Below the pieces are notes generated by a model, which had not been told where the DNA came from, did not search any database, and saw only the letters and a list, made by a program, of their open reading frames with translations. This document shows positions 7,600-17,440 of a DNA stretch of 28,585 nucleotides, piece by piece. This DNA comes from Gnetum montanum (Eukaryota; Streptophyta; Gnetopsida; Gnetales; Gnetaceae), in NCBI GenBank assembly GCA_015680685.1, contig MNCI01012738.1, forward strand, positions 211,975 to 240,559, given 5' to 3'. The position numbers were made by a program, and so were the translations under genes. Every line of letters begins with the position of its first letter. Position 1 is the stretch's first letter.

Positions 7600-10060
7600 T
7601 CCTTGCCTAAATTCCAAGACCTTTTTGAAGCATGCATGAGGGTCCTAAAATTTTAGGGTGTTTCAGCCTAGATCTAACTTTCTTAGTTGGGGTATATCTC
7701 TTTCATGTTGAGCCTCCTACCCTCAGCATGGATGGAAGGGGGGAAGCATAAAAACCCTCTCAAAGCCTTCAAAATGATCAAATTTTGGCCTTAAACATTG
7801 ATGGCCAACACGAAAATCCTATGGACACTTATGCATAGCCAAACTAATCATAAAAAACTAAAAAGCCATTCATCAAAATTTTCCACACTAATCAAGGAAG
7901 CCCTAACATGGAGAAAGGGGAGGGAAGCCCAAAATTGCCTAATGACCCTTGAAATAACCAAATTTCAACATTGGATGTAAGTAGTTGACACTAGCAACCC
8001 TAAAAGCCTACATGCATGATAGAAAGTGACCAAAAATGGTTAAAAAAGTTTTTCCTCTAATTTTTCACATTGATCATGGAATCCCCAACATGGAAAAATG
8101 GAGAAACCACCAAAAACCACTCATTAACCTTCAAAATAGAAACATTTCAATACAAGGCATTAATGATCATCACTAGCAACCTAAGGGACCTACATGCATT
8201 ACCAAAAATGATGCAAAAAGAAATGAAATCTATTTTCCCTATTTTTCCACATTAGACATACTATCCCTAGCATGTAAGAAGATGGGAAAGCTCAAAAACC
8301 ACTTGGAAAACCTATAAACTGACTATTTGTAACTCCAAACCCTAGTCTTTGATCCCAATAGTCCCTGAAGCATACATGCATGTTAGAGTGAAGACAAAAC
8401 TAGGTAATATCTTAGTTTTATGGTGTTTCCATGCTAGGGATTCCCCATTCATGCTTCCCAATATGAAAATTAAGGGGAAAACTCATTTGGTATCCATAAA
8501 TACCTTAGAACAACATTAACTAAACTTGCATGTGCTCTAGGACATTGCTAACATCCTCTAGAGCCTTCAAAGTTTAAGAAACTAATGTCAAAAGATAATT
8601 CTCCTTAGTTTTCCACATTGAGCATTCTAGTCCTAGAATGGAAAAAGGAGGAAAAATTAAAAAACTAGTTAGAAATACCCAAGATTACCAAAACTTAACA
8701 TGAAACCCTAGTCCTTGACCACAGTAACCCTAGAAACACACATGCATAGTCGATTAAGGATAAAATCAGCCTAGATCTAGGATTTTGGATTCTTCCATTC
8801 TAGGGATATCTTCCTCAATTCTTCCTAGCATGGAAACTCAAGGTGGAACTTTTTTAGAGCTCCTGAACATCTCATAATGACATCCAATAACCCTCCATTC
8901 ACTCTAGAATCCTGGTAGCAACCATTGGAGTCTTCAAACCTCAATAAATTGATCACATCTGGTCAGAAGATGGTTCCTCCTTATTTTACACATTTATCTC
9001 CCTAGCCCTAGCATGGAAAAATTGGGGAAGCTCAAAAACCACTTGGAAGTACTCAAAATTACCAAATTTTCACATTGAGACATAGTCCTTAGTCTTGGCA
9101 ACTCTAGTAGGTAACATGCATGGTCGATTGTGATCTAAATTGGCCTATATGTGGGCTTATTTCTTCTTACTTCTTCCACATTTTATTAACTCCCCCAATG
9201 TATAAATAAAGGGGAAAAGCTACTTTTCAACTTTTGGTTGAAAGATGACACTCTCGGAACCCAAAGATCTATGCCGGAGAAGCCCAAGACCTCATAGCCT
9301 TAGGATTTTTCTTGTCTAACCATATTTCAACCTCCAAAACTTATTCCCCCCATTATTCCATGTTATAGTAACCACCCCAACATGGAAGTAATGGGGGAAT
9401 ACCTTAAGTACCCTTAAACAGCTTTCAAATGTGCCCGAAATCAACCAGAAACTTATTGAATCAAAGTCTACAATCCTAGGGGCCTAGAAACCTAGTCAAA
9501 GTGCTCCTAATTTACTTTGAATTCATAAAAAAAGTGTTCCTTTATTTTTCCATTCTTAGGATACTCTAATCAACAGGAAAAATTGGGGAAATCCATTTTG
9601 ACATGTTTTGACACTCAAATTTGCCTCAAAACAAAGCCAAAGGATGCACAACTTCTAGATCTAGGTCCCAGCCACCTTCTTGACAATGTTTTACTCATTT
9701 TGGCTTGAATTTTTGTTTTACACATTTATCCCCCTTTATTTCATGCTTTCTAGTGTGGAAACATGGGGGAAAGGCTTCAAGACCTACTTTTTGACCTTTA
9801 TAAGCCTCTATAGTGCCCAATTTTGATGGATCAGACCCTGCACTACCTTGGGAATGTTCTAGAACGTTAATTTTGGACCTCTAATAACTCCAAATATTAT
9901 TTCCTTTGGTTTCCATTATGAGGGTTCCTATTTTCGTGTTGATCTCAATGTGGAAGCTTCAAAACACTTGATTTTTAGGTCAAAACAACCTAGAAATAAC
10001 CCTAATTGATGCATGAACTCACCTAATAGCCTTGTAGCCTCAAAACATGGCCTTATAAGT
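7600..10060 (+). repeat. Diverged tandem array, about 185-bp monomer, about 13 copies
   Basis: Two independent anchors recur in step. Anchor 1 (CATGGAAAAATGGGGAAAGC-like) falls near 7729, 7908, 8089, 8270, 8461, 8637, 8828, 9012, 9199, 9379, 9570, 9757 and 9945. Anchor 2 (TTTTCCACATTGA-like) falls near 7880, 8061, 8244, 8425, 8611, 8794, 8984, 9173, 9354, 9546, 9718 and 9909, averaging about 185 bp. Many monomers also carry ACATGCATG. Between about 8370 and 9150 alternate monomers are more alike than neighbours (ACATGCATAGTCGATT near 8740 and its match near 9117), a dimeric period of about 370 bp. The array has no credible genes; the short frames at 7798 and 8070 are chance. It may be a satellite or the internal tandem repeat of a Tat-type element. 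Confidence 0.8.
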
Positions 10061-10639
10061 CCTAAAACTAGTAAAACCTAACCATTATTTACCTATATTA
10101 GCCAACTTTTACCATATATAGTTTGTTTTGCTGATTTTTTCTTTATTATCCAGTTTTTTGGCTTGTTTTTGGACTTGTGTTGCATTGTTGACCTTGTTGA
10201 CCTTTTATGGCCTTATGTGTTCTTTATTTTCCTCATTATAGTTTTATTTACCTTTTTTTGGCCTTTTAATATATCAAATAGTGGGGCTTGACGTTCTTTG
10301 AGCATCGTTTGACACCATATAACCATGGCTTGGTAAGGTCTTAAATTCGCATTGTAGTCATCCAAGACTCTAAATTGGCATGATGACCCTCTAAGGCCTG
10401 CAACTAGCAAAATATGGCCTTTAGTAACCATTTTTAGCCTTATTTCTTATGTTTCCCCTAGTTTGACCTTTACTTGGCCTTTTTGGCCTTTATTGCACTT
10501 TTTTGAGTTATCCTTACCTCATTGATGACCTTGGATGACCTTGATTACATTAGATTTGCATGTGTTTGCATAATTTTATGACATTTTAGCATTATTTATT
10601 TACTTTTATCCATGTTTCACTTAATATGCTTTTGGTTGA
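10061..10639. other. T-rich spacer with recurring TTGACC and TGGCCTT words
   Basis: No gene is supported. The plus strand is rich in T with repeated short words: GTTGACC near 10185 and 10195, TTTGACC near 10463, GATGACCTTG near 10524 and 10534, and many TGGCCTT. The minus-strand open frame at 10213-10431 matches no known family and is probably chance. The segment lies just upstream of the Tat-type pol. Confidence 0.5.
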
Positions 10640-11089
10640 AATGCAAGATCAAATTATGAGTACCTAGGAGAAAATTTCCTTGCCTTTGTGTCTACATGGA
10701 CCTCATGGTGATGTTGAATGGTGTATTGATCCTAGTTGCCTAGATCTTGATCCTGAGAGTCTTATAGGCCACATAGCCTCAATAGAAAAACCTCTAGAAT
10801 TGCCTGAAAGCCTAGTGAAAACCCTTGACTTAGAAGTAGGGGACATAACTGAAGACCCTCTAGTTGAGGTTCCTGTGACAACAAAACATTAATACTCAAT
10901 GTGTTCAAGACATCACCAAAATATTACAAAGAAAAATTACGATATTTGCCTAGTAATATGAAGATATGTTAAGCCTAGATCAATGTCTAGTCCAATGCAA
11001 CATCATACTAGAACCTAGCATTAGACTAGTTAAGGAAAACATGTGTAAGATTAGATTAGATTTGGCATTAGTAGTTCGTGATGAAATCT
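10640..11089 (+). pseudogene. Start of Tat-type pol, protease-RT spacer
   Basis: The frame at 10680-10892 (with VEWCIDPSCLDLDPESL) has no named domain, but the following sequence reads DITKILQRKITIFA, two stops, then YEDMLSLDQCLVQCNIILEP up to about 11020. This corresponds to the conserved pre-RT block of Tat/Ogre pol, which usually ends in an F-A-W-S-Y-x-D-M-P-G motif. No protease active-site motif is seen upstream; the 185-bp array and T-rich spacer occupy that place. Confidence 0.6.
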
Positions 11090-11765
11090 GAAAGCTCTAT
11101 CAAGCTGGTTTTATTAAGCTATCAACAATGTAGAATGGATATCCAACATAGTGGTAGTCCCTATGAAAAGTTAAATCATTCATATTTGCATCGATTTTCA
11201 AGACCTAAATAAAGCAACTATTAAGGATGACTTTCCTTTGCCTAGTATTGATCAACCTATTGATAATAAAACCAAACATGCCTTGTTATCCTTTATGGAT
11301 GGATTCTCATGATATAACCAAATTAGGATCAACCTAGATCACCAACTTAGCATGACCTTTATGACCCCATGGGGTAGCTTTTACTATACTATGATGCCAT
11401 TTGATCTTAAGAATGCTAGATTGACCTATCAATGAACCATGACCTATATCTTCATCTATTACATGCTAGGTTCACTTAATGATGATGTAGATGACATAGC
11501 CATGAAGGTTAAGATTTCCAACAACCACACTAATGACCTAGATCTTGTGCTTAAACAATGCCTCAAATACAAACTTATGATCAATCCTAAGAAATGCATC
11601 TTTGGTGTCCAGAATAGAAAGATTCTTGGCTTTATAGTCTCTAAATCAAGGATACATGTTGATCCAAATAAGGTTAAGGCCATATCTAAATTAGTAGCAC
11701 CTACCAACCTTAAGGATCTTCAAGGATTACTAGGTAGATTATAGTTTATTTGTAGGTTCATTGAT
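11050..11765 (+). pseudogene. Tat/Ogre-type reverse transcriptase remnant
   Basis: This is the RNA-dependent DNA polymerase of an LTR retrotransposon. Visible blocks in order are LDLALVVRDEI, FQDLNKATIKDDFPLPSIDQ (about 11205-11255), ALLSFMDGFS then a stop and YNQI (11282-11325), MTPWGSFYYTMMPFDLKNA (11365-11420), the catalytic segment DDVDD with the Asp pair at 11490-11495, KYKLMINPKKCIFGVQ and LGFIVSK (about 11565-11645), and a connection start DLQGLLGRL. The normal Y-V-D-D reads D-V-D-D. Several TAG, TGA and TAA stops break it. Block order and wording match Tat/Ogre rather than chromoviruses. Confidence 0.85.
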
Positions 11766-11889
11766 AGGCTTATGGATAAGTTATAGCCCATGCAACACTT
11801 AAGAAAGGAGTTTACTATGAGTGGACGGCTCAATGCCAAGAGGCCTTTGAAAACCTTAAGCAAGAGTTGACACAACTACCAAAAATTTA

Positions 11890-12180
11890 TCCTCCATAAG
11901 AGGGTAAACCATTTTACATTTATCTTGTCATCTTTGATACATCCATTACCTCTTTACTTTGTCAGAAATGTGATGATGGAGTAGAAATACTTATATACTA
12001 CTTTAGCCACATGTTATTAGCCCTTGAGACCTAATACACTAAGGTGGAGAAGTATTGTCTAGCACTACTCTTCTCTTTAAAGAAATGGAGATACTACCTC
12101 AGCAAAAGCCAAGTTAATGTCATTTACAAAGATAACATACTTAGAGTCATAAAAACCAACATCTATGAAAGTAGCTATAT
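11890..12180 (+). pseudogene. RNase H domain remnant of the Tat-type pol
   Basis: This is the domain that degrades the RNA strand during reverse transcription. The frame shows FYIYLVIFDTSITSLLCQK (first Asp near 11935), IYYFSHMLLALE, then a TAA and TKVEKYCLALLFSLKKWRYY (second acidic residue, Glu near 12048), and VNVIYKDNILRVI (third Asp near 12130). These match the three acidic positions of the Ty3/gypsy RNase H. The open part runs from 12044. Confidence 0.8.
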
Positions 12181-12329
12181 AGATCGATGGAAATCCATAA
12201 CCATGGAAATTTATCTTCATTATATCTCTCAATCCTCAATGAAAGGTCAAGCTATAGTCATACAAATCATAGTTTCACCTATTGATGACCAAGAAGCCAT
12301 AAATCCTAAATTCCCTAATGAGCACATTA

Positions 12330-12745
12330 ACATAGTTAGCCAAGTGCCTGAGGGTTATGAGGTAGTCATGAACTTTGACAAAGCTTCAACTACCTATGGG
12401 GCTAGTGCCACTACCATCATAACATTTCCATTTGACGAAATTTGACCCTTTTCCTATCATTTTAAGTTTCCATGTATCAACAACATAGTGGAGTATGAAG
12501 GTTTGATCATAGGGATGATGGTAGCTTGTGACCTAGGAATTAGACACTTAGCAATCAAAGGCAATTCACAACTCATGGTTAACTAAGTAATCAAAGTCTA
12601 TGCATGCAAATCCAAATACTTACAACCATATTATGACCTAGGGAAGTAATTATTACAATAATTCATAGACCTTGATATCCAACACATACCTCAAAATGAG
12701 AACATCATAGCTAATGTAATTGCAATGTTAGCCCGTAGTGTGACA
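12330..12745 (+). pseudogene. Second, archaeal-type RNase H (aRNH) remnant
   Basis: A second RNase H before integrase marks Tat/Ogre elements. The sequence reads VVMNFDKASTTYGASATTI (first Asp near 12372), a TGA near 12443, PCINNIVEYEGLIIGMMVA (Glu near 12493), LAIKGNSQLMVN followed by a TAA (the usual G-D-S has become G-N-S near 12561), and IQHIPQNENIIANVIAML (final D-x-L position changed). Both D-to-N-like changes fit G-to-A transitions. It is inactive by stops and substitutions. Confidence 0.75.
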
Positions 12746-12989
12746 CCAGATGTGTTTACTAGGTTACCCACCTTAATTGTGAATTGTGCTACTCCCAACA
12801 CCTAGAACACTAAGGATACCTTTATGGTTTTTGTTCATACTACTCCTCTTAATGAGTGGTATGACGATAACAAAATTTACCTTATGCATGGAAAATCCCC
12901 ACAAAGCTTGACCATTGCTCAGATAGATATTTGCATAACCAATCAAAGTAGTATGTCATCATAGGTAATAACACATTATGTCAACAATC

Positions 12990-14090
12990 CTATGATGGCA
13001 TACTCCTAAAGTGCTTAGGTAAAATCAAAGCCAAAATAGTCCTAGAGGAGGTTCACAAGGATGTTTGTGGAGAACATATAGGATTGAGAGCTATGACCAC
13101 TAAGACTAGATGGTTAGGCTATTATTGGCCCCTTTTGAAACACGAGTTCTTGTAAAAGGTTAAGGGGTGTGACACATGCCACTAATATAGAAACCTTATA
13201 CATGTATCACCAATTGAATTGCATGCCACTCAAATGACATGGCTATTTCAACGATGGGGGTTGGATATCATTAGATCCATAATTCCTAAGTCTTCTACAA
13301 TGCATAGCTTTATCATCACTACAAAAAATTACTTTACAAAGTTGGTTAAGGCTATTCCCCTAAGGAAGACTACATCTAATCAAATCTACAAATTCATACT
13401 AGATAACATTGTAGCCTATTTTAGCATACCCATGACCATAGTTACAGACAATGGACCACAAGTTAGTAGCCATGAAATGAAATATTTCTGTCAAAACTTA
13501 GGTATTAAGAATTCTTTCTCATTGTCCTATTACCCTCAAGCCAATGGACAACCAGAAGTAAGCAACAAGGCCATCATCAACTTACTCAAAAAGATGCTGA
13601 ACAACAGCAAACACAAGTGCCATGAGTAGCTTGTTCATGCACTATGAGCATATAGAAAAACCTATTATACAACAACCAGTATGATCCCTTATAGCCTAAT
13701 TTATGATTTTGAAGTTGTTTTACCTATTGAATTGTAGGTGCCATTGCTTCAAGTAGCCTTAACCAACTTCATCAACGATGAGCAAAACTAGGAGTTATGG
13801 ATGGTAGCCCTGGATTTAGTGGAGAAGCGACATATGTAAGTACTTGATCATATCAAGCACTATCAAGAGAGGTAGAAGCAGAAACATCACCATGACTTGA
13901 TGTGAAAGATCGAGGGAAACCTAGTCCTCAAAGCCATTCGTGAGCATGTAGACAAATTCTCAGCCAACTAGGAAGGGCCTTTCCTTGTCACCAGAGCCTA
14001 TGGAAATGGTGCATTCAAAATAGCTGACATGGAAGAAAATGGGCTAACCAATCCAATTAATCATTCCTACCTAAATTTATACTACATGTA
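12990..14090 (+). pseudogene. Tat-type integrase remnant with readable DD35E triad
   Basis: This is the integrase that inserts element DNA into the host genome. The N-terminal zinc-binding region shows VHKDVCGEHIGLRAMTTKTR with YYWPLLKH and CDTCH (about 13045-13185). The catalytic core is open from 13219 to 13629: Asp at 13264 (RWGLDIIRS), Asp at 13447 (VTDNGPQVSS) and Glu at 13555 (ANGQPEVSNK), with 35 residues between the second Asp and the Glu. The C-terminal part, with stops, ends in NXEGPFLVTRAYGNGAFKI and YLNLYYM before TAG near 14088, a GPY/F-type tail with no chromodomain. It is the best preserved domain of this copy. Confidence 0.85.
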
Positions 14091-14621
14091 GCCAATGATC
14101 ATTGACAAGTGAGCCTGCTTTCAATGGTTCCCTACAACCTTAAACTAGCAACATGACCCACCAAGGCCTTAAACTAGTACCATGTTCCACCACAACCTTA
14201 AAATAGCAACCTTGGTGACCTGGATAGCCTAATTCTCATGTGACTTGTAAGAATTGTAGAATTATCATTTGTAGTGGTGTTTTGTATTCTTTGTGAGTGC
14301 CTCTTGGGTCAATCCTCCAAGCACCAATAAAAAGAGGCCATTGAAACACCACAAAACAAAATTTGCATGTTATAGCGAATCTTCATCATGTAGTTTTTAC
14401 CCCATGAAACCCAAGGCAAAAATTTATTATAAATGTAAAAATTGTAACCCATAGTTGGAAATTTCACATACTTTATACTTTTGGGGCTAAAAATTGCCTC
14501 ATAAGTGGTCCAAGTCTTATTTCCCAAGTCAAAAAAGTCACATAGTATCTATATTTTCACTTGGAAAGGTCAAAATGCCTTTTGGAATGCCAAGAAAGGT
14601 AATTTAATGGGTTTTACTAGT
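14091..14621. other. Non-coding stretch after the Tat-type pol
   Basis: No gene is supported. A short repeat of the words CCTTAAACTAG and CAACCTTAAA occurs at about 14135-14205 (three loosely related units with ACCATG or ACATG). The minus frame at 14309-14527 and the Gly-Arg frame starting at 14505 appear to be chance or low-complexity products. Confidence 0.4.
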
Positions 14622-14711
14622 GGGGGGGGGGGGGGGAGGGGGGGGGGGAGGGGGGGGGGGAGGGGGGGGGGGAGGGGGGGGGGGAGGGGGGGGGGGAGGG
14701 GGGGGGGGGGG
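14622..14711 (+). repeat. G-rich 12-bp minisatellite (A followed by eleven G)
   Basis: Ninety consecutive purines consist of G15, then A at 14637, 14649, 14661, 14673, 14685 and 14697, exactly 12 bp apart, with G in every other position up to 14711. The plus strand could form G-quadruplexes. It lies downstream of pol, where a polypurine tract before a 3' LTR would be expected, so it may have grown from such a tract or from the G-run of a 185-bp monomer. Sequencing and assembly error are likely in such sequence, so the exact copy number is uncertain. Confidence 0.9.
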
Positions 14712-14721
14712 TATACACTTT

Positions 14722-14876
14722 TCTATGCTAGGAACACATTCAGGAGGTAAATCTCACCTACCCCTAACATGAAAGGGTGGGGGTTTTGAACCTTTCCTCC
14801 TTCAGCATTGAGACCACATGCATAGCTTGGAAACCTTCCACGCTAGAGATGAATCTTCCATGTTGAGCTCTCCACT
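14722..14876 (+). repeat. Outlying monomer-like sequence of the 185-bp family
   Basis: Phrases match the array at 7600-10060: TTCTATGCTAGGAACACATTC resembles the TTTCCATGCTAGGGATTCC phrase, AACATGAAAGGGTGGGGG resembles anchor 1, ACCACATGCATAG resembles the CATGCAT phrase, and CTTCCATGTTGAGCTCTCC resembles CTTTCATGTTGAGCCTCC at about 7702. Order is partly kept. This places relatives of the array on both sides of the Tat-type pol. Confidence 0.5.
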
Positions 14877-14897
14877 CCCCCCCCCCCCCCCCCCCCN
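14877..14897. repeat. C20 homopolymer ending in an unresolved base
   Basis: Twenty C residues run from 14877 to 14896, followed by the window's only N at 14897. The N at the end of a homopolymer suggests the assembly was uncertain here and that true length or sequence may differ. Confidence 0.95.
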
Positions 14898-14919
14898 TTT
14901 GGGCACCCATCTCACTTGA

Positions 14920-15690
14920 ATTTGATAGCCATTTTACAGCCATTTTATAGCCAATTTTTAGCCAAATCATAACCATTTTATAGCCCCATCCATGGCCAAA
15001 AACCTATAAATACTAGTCGCATACACCATTTATAGGCTCCACAATTTTGACATGGTTTAGCAATTTTCAAAAAGTTTAGCAACTTTTGGCATTCAAACAC
15101 TTTGATAGTTACATACACTTTTGCACATAAAATTTTTCACAATCCTATACTTAGGCATTCTCAAGCATTCTAAAGTTTTTTACAAGTTTCCACACTTGTA
15201 TTCTCTTGAACCTAGTGTGGATACCCTATGACCTTGTGGCCTTGTAACTACTTTTGGGATTTTAGAATTTTCAAGCTCCACACTGCACTCCTAGGATTCC
15301 TAACTCCCAGCATAGAGCTTTTGAATAACTTAGATTTTTCACACTTCTCAACCCCCACCATAGTTGATGTTGCAAATTTTATGATGTAGTTGTGGAAGGT
15401 TCAAAAGCATCAGGAATGGCTTAGAACCTAGATCATGGAGCAGATTCCATCAACTTCAATGGGCTTTGAACACCTACACTAGTGAACCCCTCCTTGGCTA
15501 CTCATTGAAGCACAATTTTTACACATTTATCTAACTTATTCTTTATTTTTTCTTAATAAATTTTTAAGTTTTTTGTTTTGTGTACAAAATACATTTGTTT
15601 ATTATCTATGCATTATTCAGATCTACTATCAGTTTTGCATTTATTTTAGTACGCTTTGCATTCTGAAAGTCATTGCTTGATCTACTAAAT
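14920..15690 (+). repeat. Candidate LTR with TATA box upstream of copy A
   Basis: The segment carries a run of short related units around 14926-14990 (AGCCATTTTATAGCC type), a TATA box at 15005, a 3' part rich in A and T with AATAAA-like words near 15555, and then a Gag-like start near 15690. That order fits U3, R and U5 before a gag gene, but TG/CA ends, a primer site and a partner LTR were not found. It could instead be the 3' LTR of the Tat-type pol copy. Confidence 0.35.
15003..15012 (+). promoter_or_regulatory. TATA box of candidate plus-strand LTR
   Basis: CCTATAAATA matches the plant TATA consensus and resembles the CCTATAAATG found in the minus-strand candidate LTR. A transcript would be expected to start near 15035. 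Confidence 0.4.
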
Positions 15691-16250
15691 TAACTAGGGC
15701 ACCTCAAGTCCCATTCTCTCTTGTGAAGGCCCCACGTATTCATGGGTTAAGGAACTGCTACACTGAGGATCTTCAGTTTTCCAACTACTAAGGTCTTCAA
15801 TTGCAACAATTAGAGTTTGAAGTGGTAGCCTTAGATTACTAAGTGACAAATGATCTATCTATAGATTATTAACCTATGTAGGCCAAACTTTGGAAAGGTA
15901 AACTCAAGGAAGCCTCCCATGAAACCTCCAAGGATAAGAGAGTTTTGATCATGCTAACATCATACTTAGAAAAAGAGAATATTAAATATCAATTAGGTTG
16001 ATTTTAACTCTAGGATCCTCCATCCTTTTGTAAAGACAACATGATCCACCAATGGGTACATTCAACCTTAGTAAGCAACCAAGTTAAGAGGAAAAGTGGA
16101 CCTAGAACTAAGGGACCTTAAGGCCAAGGACTCCTAATCACCAAGTAAGAGAACATCCAAGGGACTAGACAAGAAGTAGAACAAGGAAGATCCAAGAATA
16201 AAGACAAGAAAAGGAAAAAGGAAATGTAGAAGGACTATTATCATAAAAAA
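15690..16250 (+). pseudogene. Gag-like N-terminal remnant before copy A
   Basis: The plus strand reads TRAPQVPFSLVKAPRIHGLR, NCYTEDLQFSNY, a stop, LQLQQLEFEVVALDY, then after a gap AKLWKGKLKEASHETSKDKR and a lysine-rich stretch near 16200. The pieces are in one or two frames, separated by TAG and TAA. The position after a candidate LTR suggests a Gag start, but no W-Y-x-x-L or zinc knuckle is visible, so family assignment is weak. Confidence 0.35.
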
Positions 16251-17440
16251 TTTATAAAGGTGTAGTACTAGAGGGAGTTGCAAATTCTAATTCAAATGAT
16301 GAATGGTTTCCCATATGCCAATATGAACATCCAAAGAGTTTTTTCCAAGTTTTGTCATACTTGTAGGAGTCTAGGATATATTATTTAAACCTAAAATTTA
16401 TCAAAAAGAGATCACACAAGAAGTTGCCTTATTCTTAAGGAAACTATAGGCAATAGTTCCATGAAAAACCATTCTACCCAATTTGAATGCCACCTCAGCC
16501 TCAATAATACTATTAACAATGAATAGCCCATAATTATGGGGGATGCCACTACCAAGGCAATAATAACCTTACTAATAATCAAATTCTTATGGGTACTATG
16601 TCCAATAGTTAGTGTTACTAAATGACTTTATTGTTTACACATCTTGGTATCATTATTATCCTCTCAAATATCATTATTATTCATATACACTCCTTACCAC
16701 TCGTAGTTCCATGCACCTTATGTCTCCGCTCTCTTACCACCTACACCACATATGTAAGACAATGTACCCCTACAACCTTAGCAGTAGAATGCCACAAGAG
16801 TGGTTAACTTGTAAGTGGATAATAACTTAAGTGGTTCCAAGTGTAAATCTTGGAAGAGGTCATTTTTCTAGCTTAATAGTCCACCTAGACTATCTTAGGT
16901 ATCCATGGTTGTGAAATCCTTTTAAACTATCTAAGTAATATTTACTTAGCCACCTTCAAATCAAAGATCTCAAAATGTTTGAACTATCATGTTAATCCAT
17001 GCTATGGTAGATTGAATAAAGGCATGAAAGTTCCCTAGGAAAATAATTAATCTTAGAATTCTCCTAGTCTATTTGGAGATTATAAAAAATAACCCATTAA
17101 AGGCTCTAGTGTAAATTTAATTTCTCAAGAAATATATAAAACATGAAACTTGCATTTACTTAAGAAGTGTAATATTAGGTTTGATCTTGTAGACTAATCC
17201 ATTGGGATTGATAAAGGACATTATGACTACCATTATTAGGTGGTCATATTATGAGGATTTCCTAGTAATTCATATGAACAATTATAAGGGTAACTTCACA
17301 ATAATTATGGAAATGGCTTAGCTAAGTACAATTGATGCTAAGTTAGGAATTGAAGATTTCTCCTTAAAAATATCCAAGAAAAATGTATTTAACAAGATAT
17401 AGAAGATAAGGGCTCTATGCATTACGTATAGTGACATAGG
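16250..17440 (+). pseudogene. Copy A: gag end and protease of an Athila-like Ty3/gypsy element
   Basis: The segment aligns by eye with copy B from about 20240. A knuckle start FCHTCRSLGY lies near 16350 (two Cys kept, the His replaced by Tyr). The protease shows GSSVNLISQEIYKT near 17108-17150, then NPLGLIKDIMTTIIRWSY and EDFLVIHMNNYKGNFTIIM, a stop, and LSTIDAKLGIEDF near 17200-17365, which corresponds to the L-G-R-P-x-L-x-T region of plant Ty3/gypsy proteases. The catalytic Asp region just upstream is degraded. Many stops, including TAA, indicate long decay. Confidence 0.6.

Noticed and set aside
7600-10060. CRISPR-like array
   Set aside because: The units are about 185 bp, degenerate throughout, with no short conserved repeat and unique spacers, and the sequence is plant nuclear in character.
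1858-14090. The minus-strand gag-protease and plus-strand pol as halves of one inverted element
   Set aside because: They differ in decay and base composition: gag-protease is richer in G and C with mainly TAG/TGA stops, pol is AT-rich with many TAA. No inverted junction was found.
14505-14750. Glycine/arginine-rich protein (81 codons)
   Set aside because: The Gly-Gly-Gly-Arg run is simply the translation of the 12-bp G-rich minisatellite; no start context or gene structure supports it.
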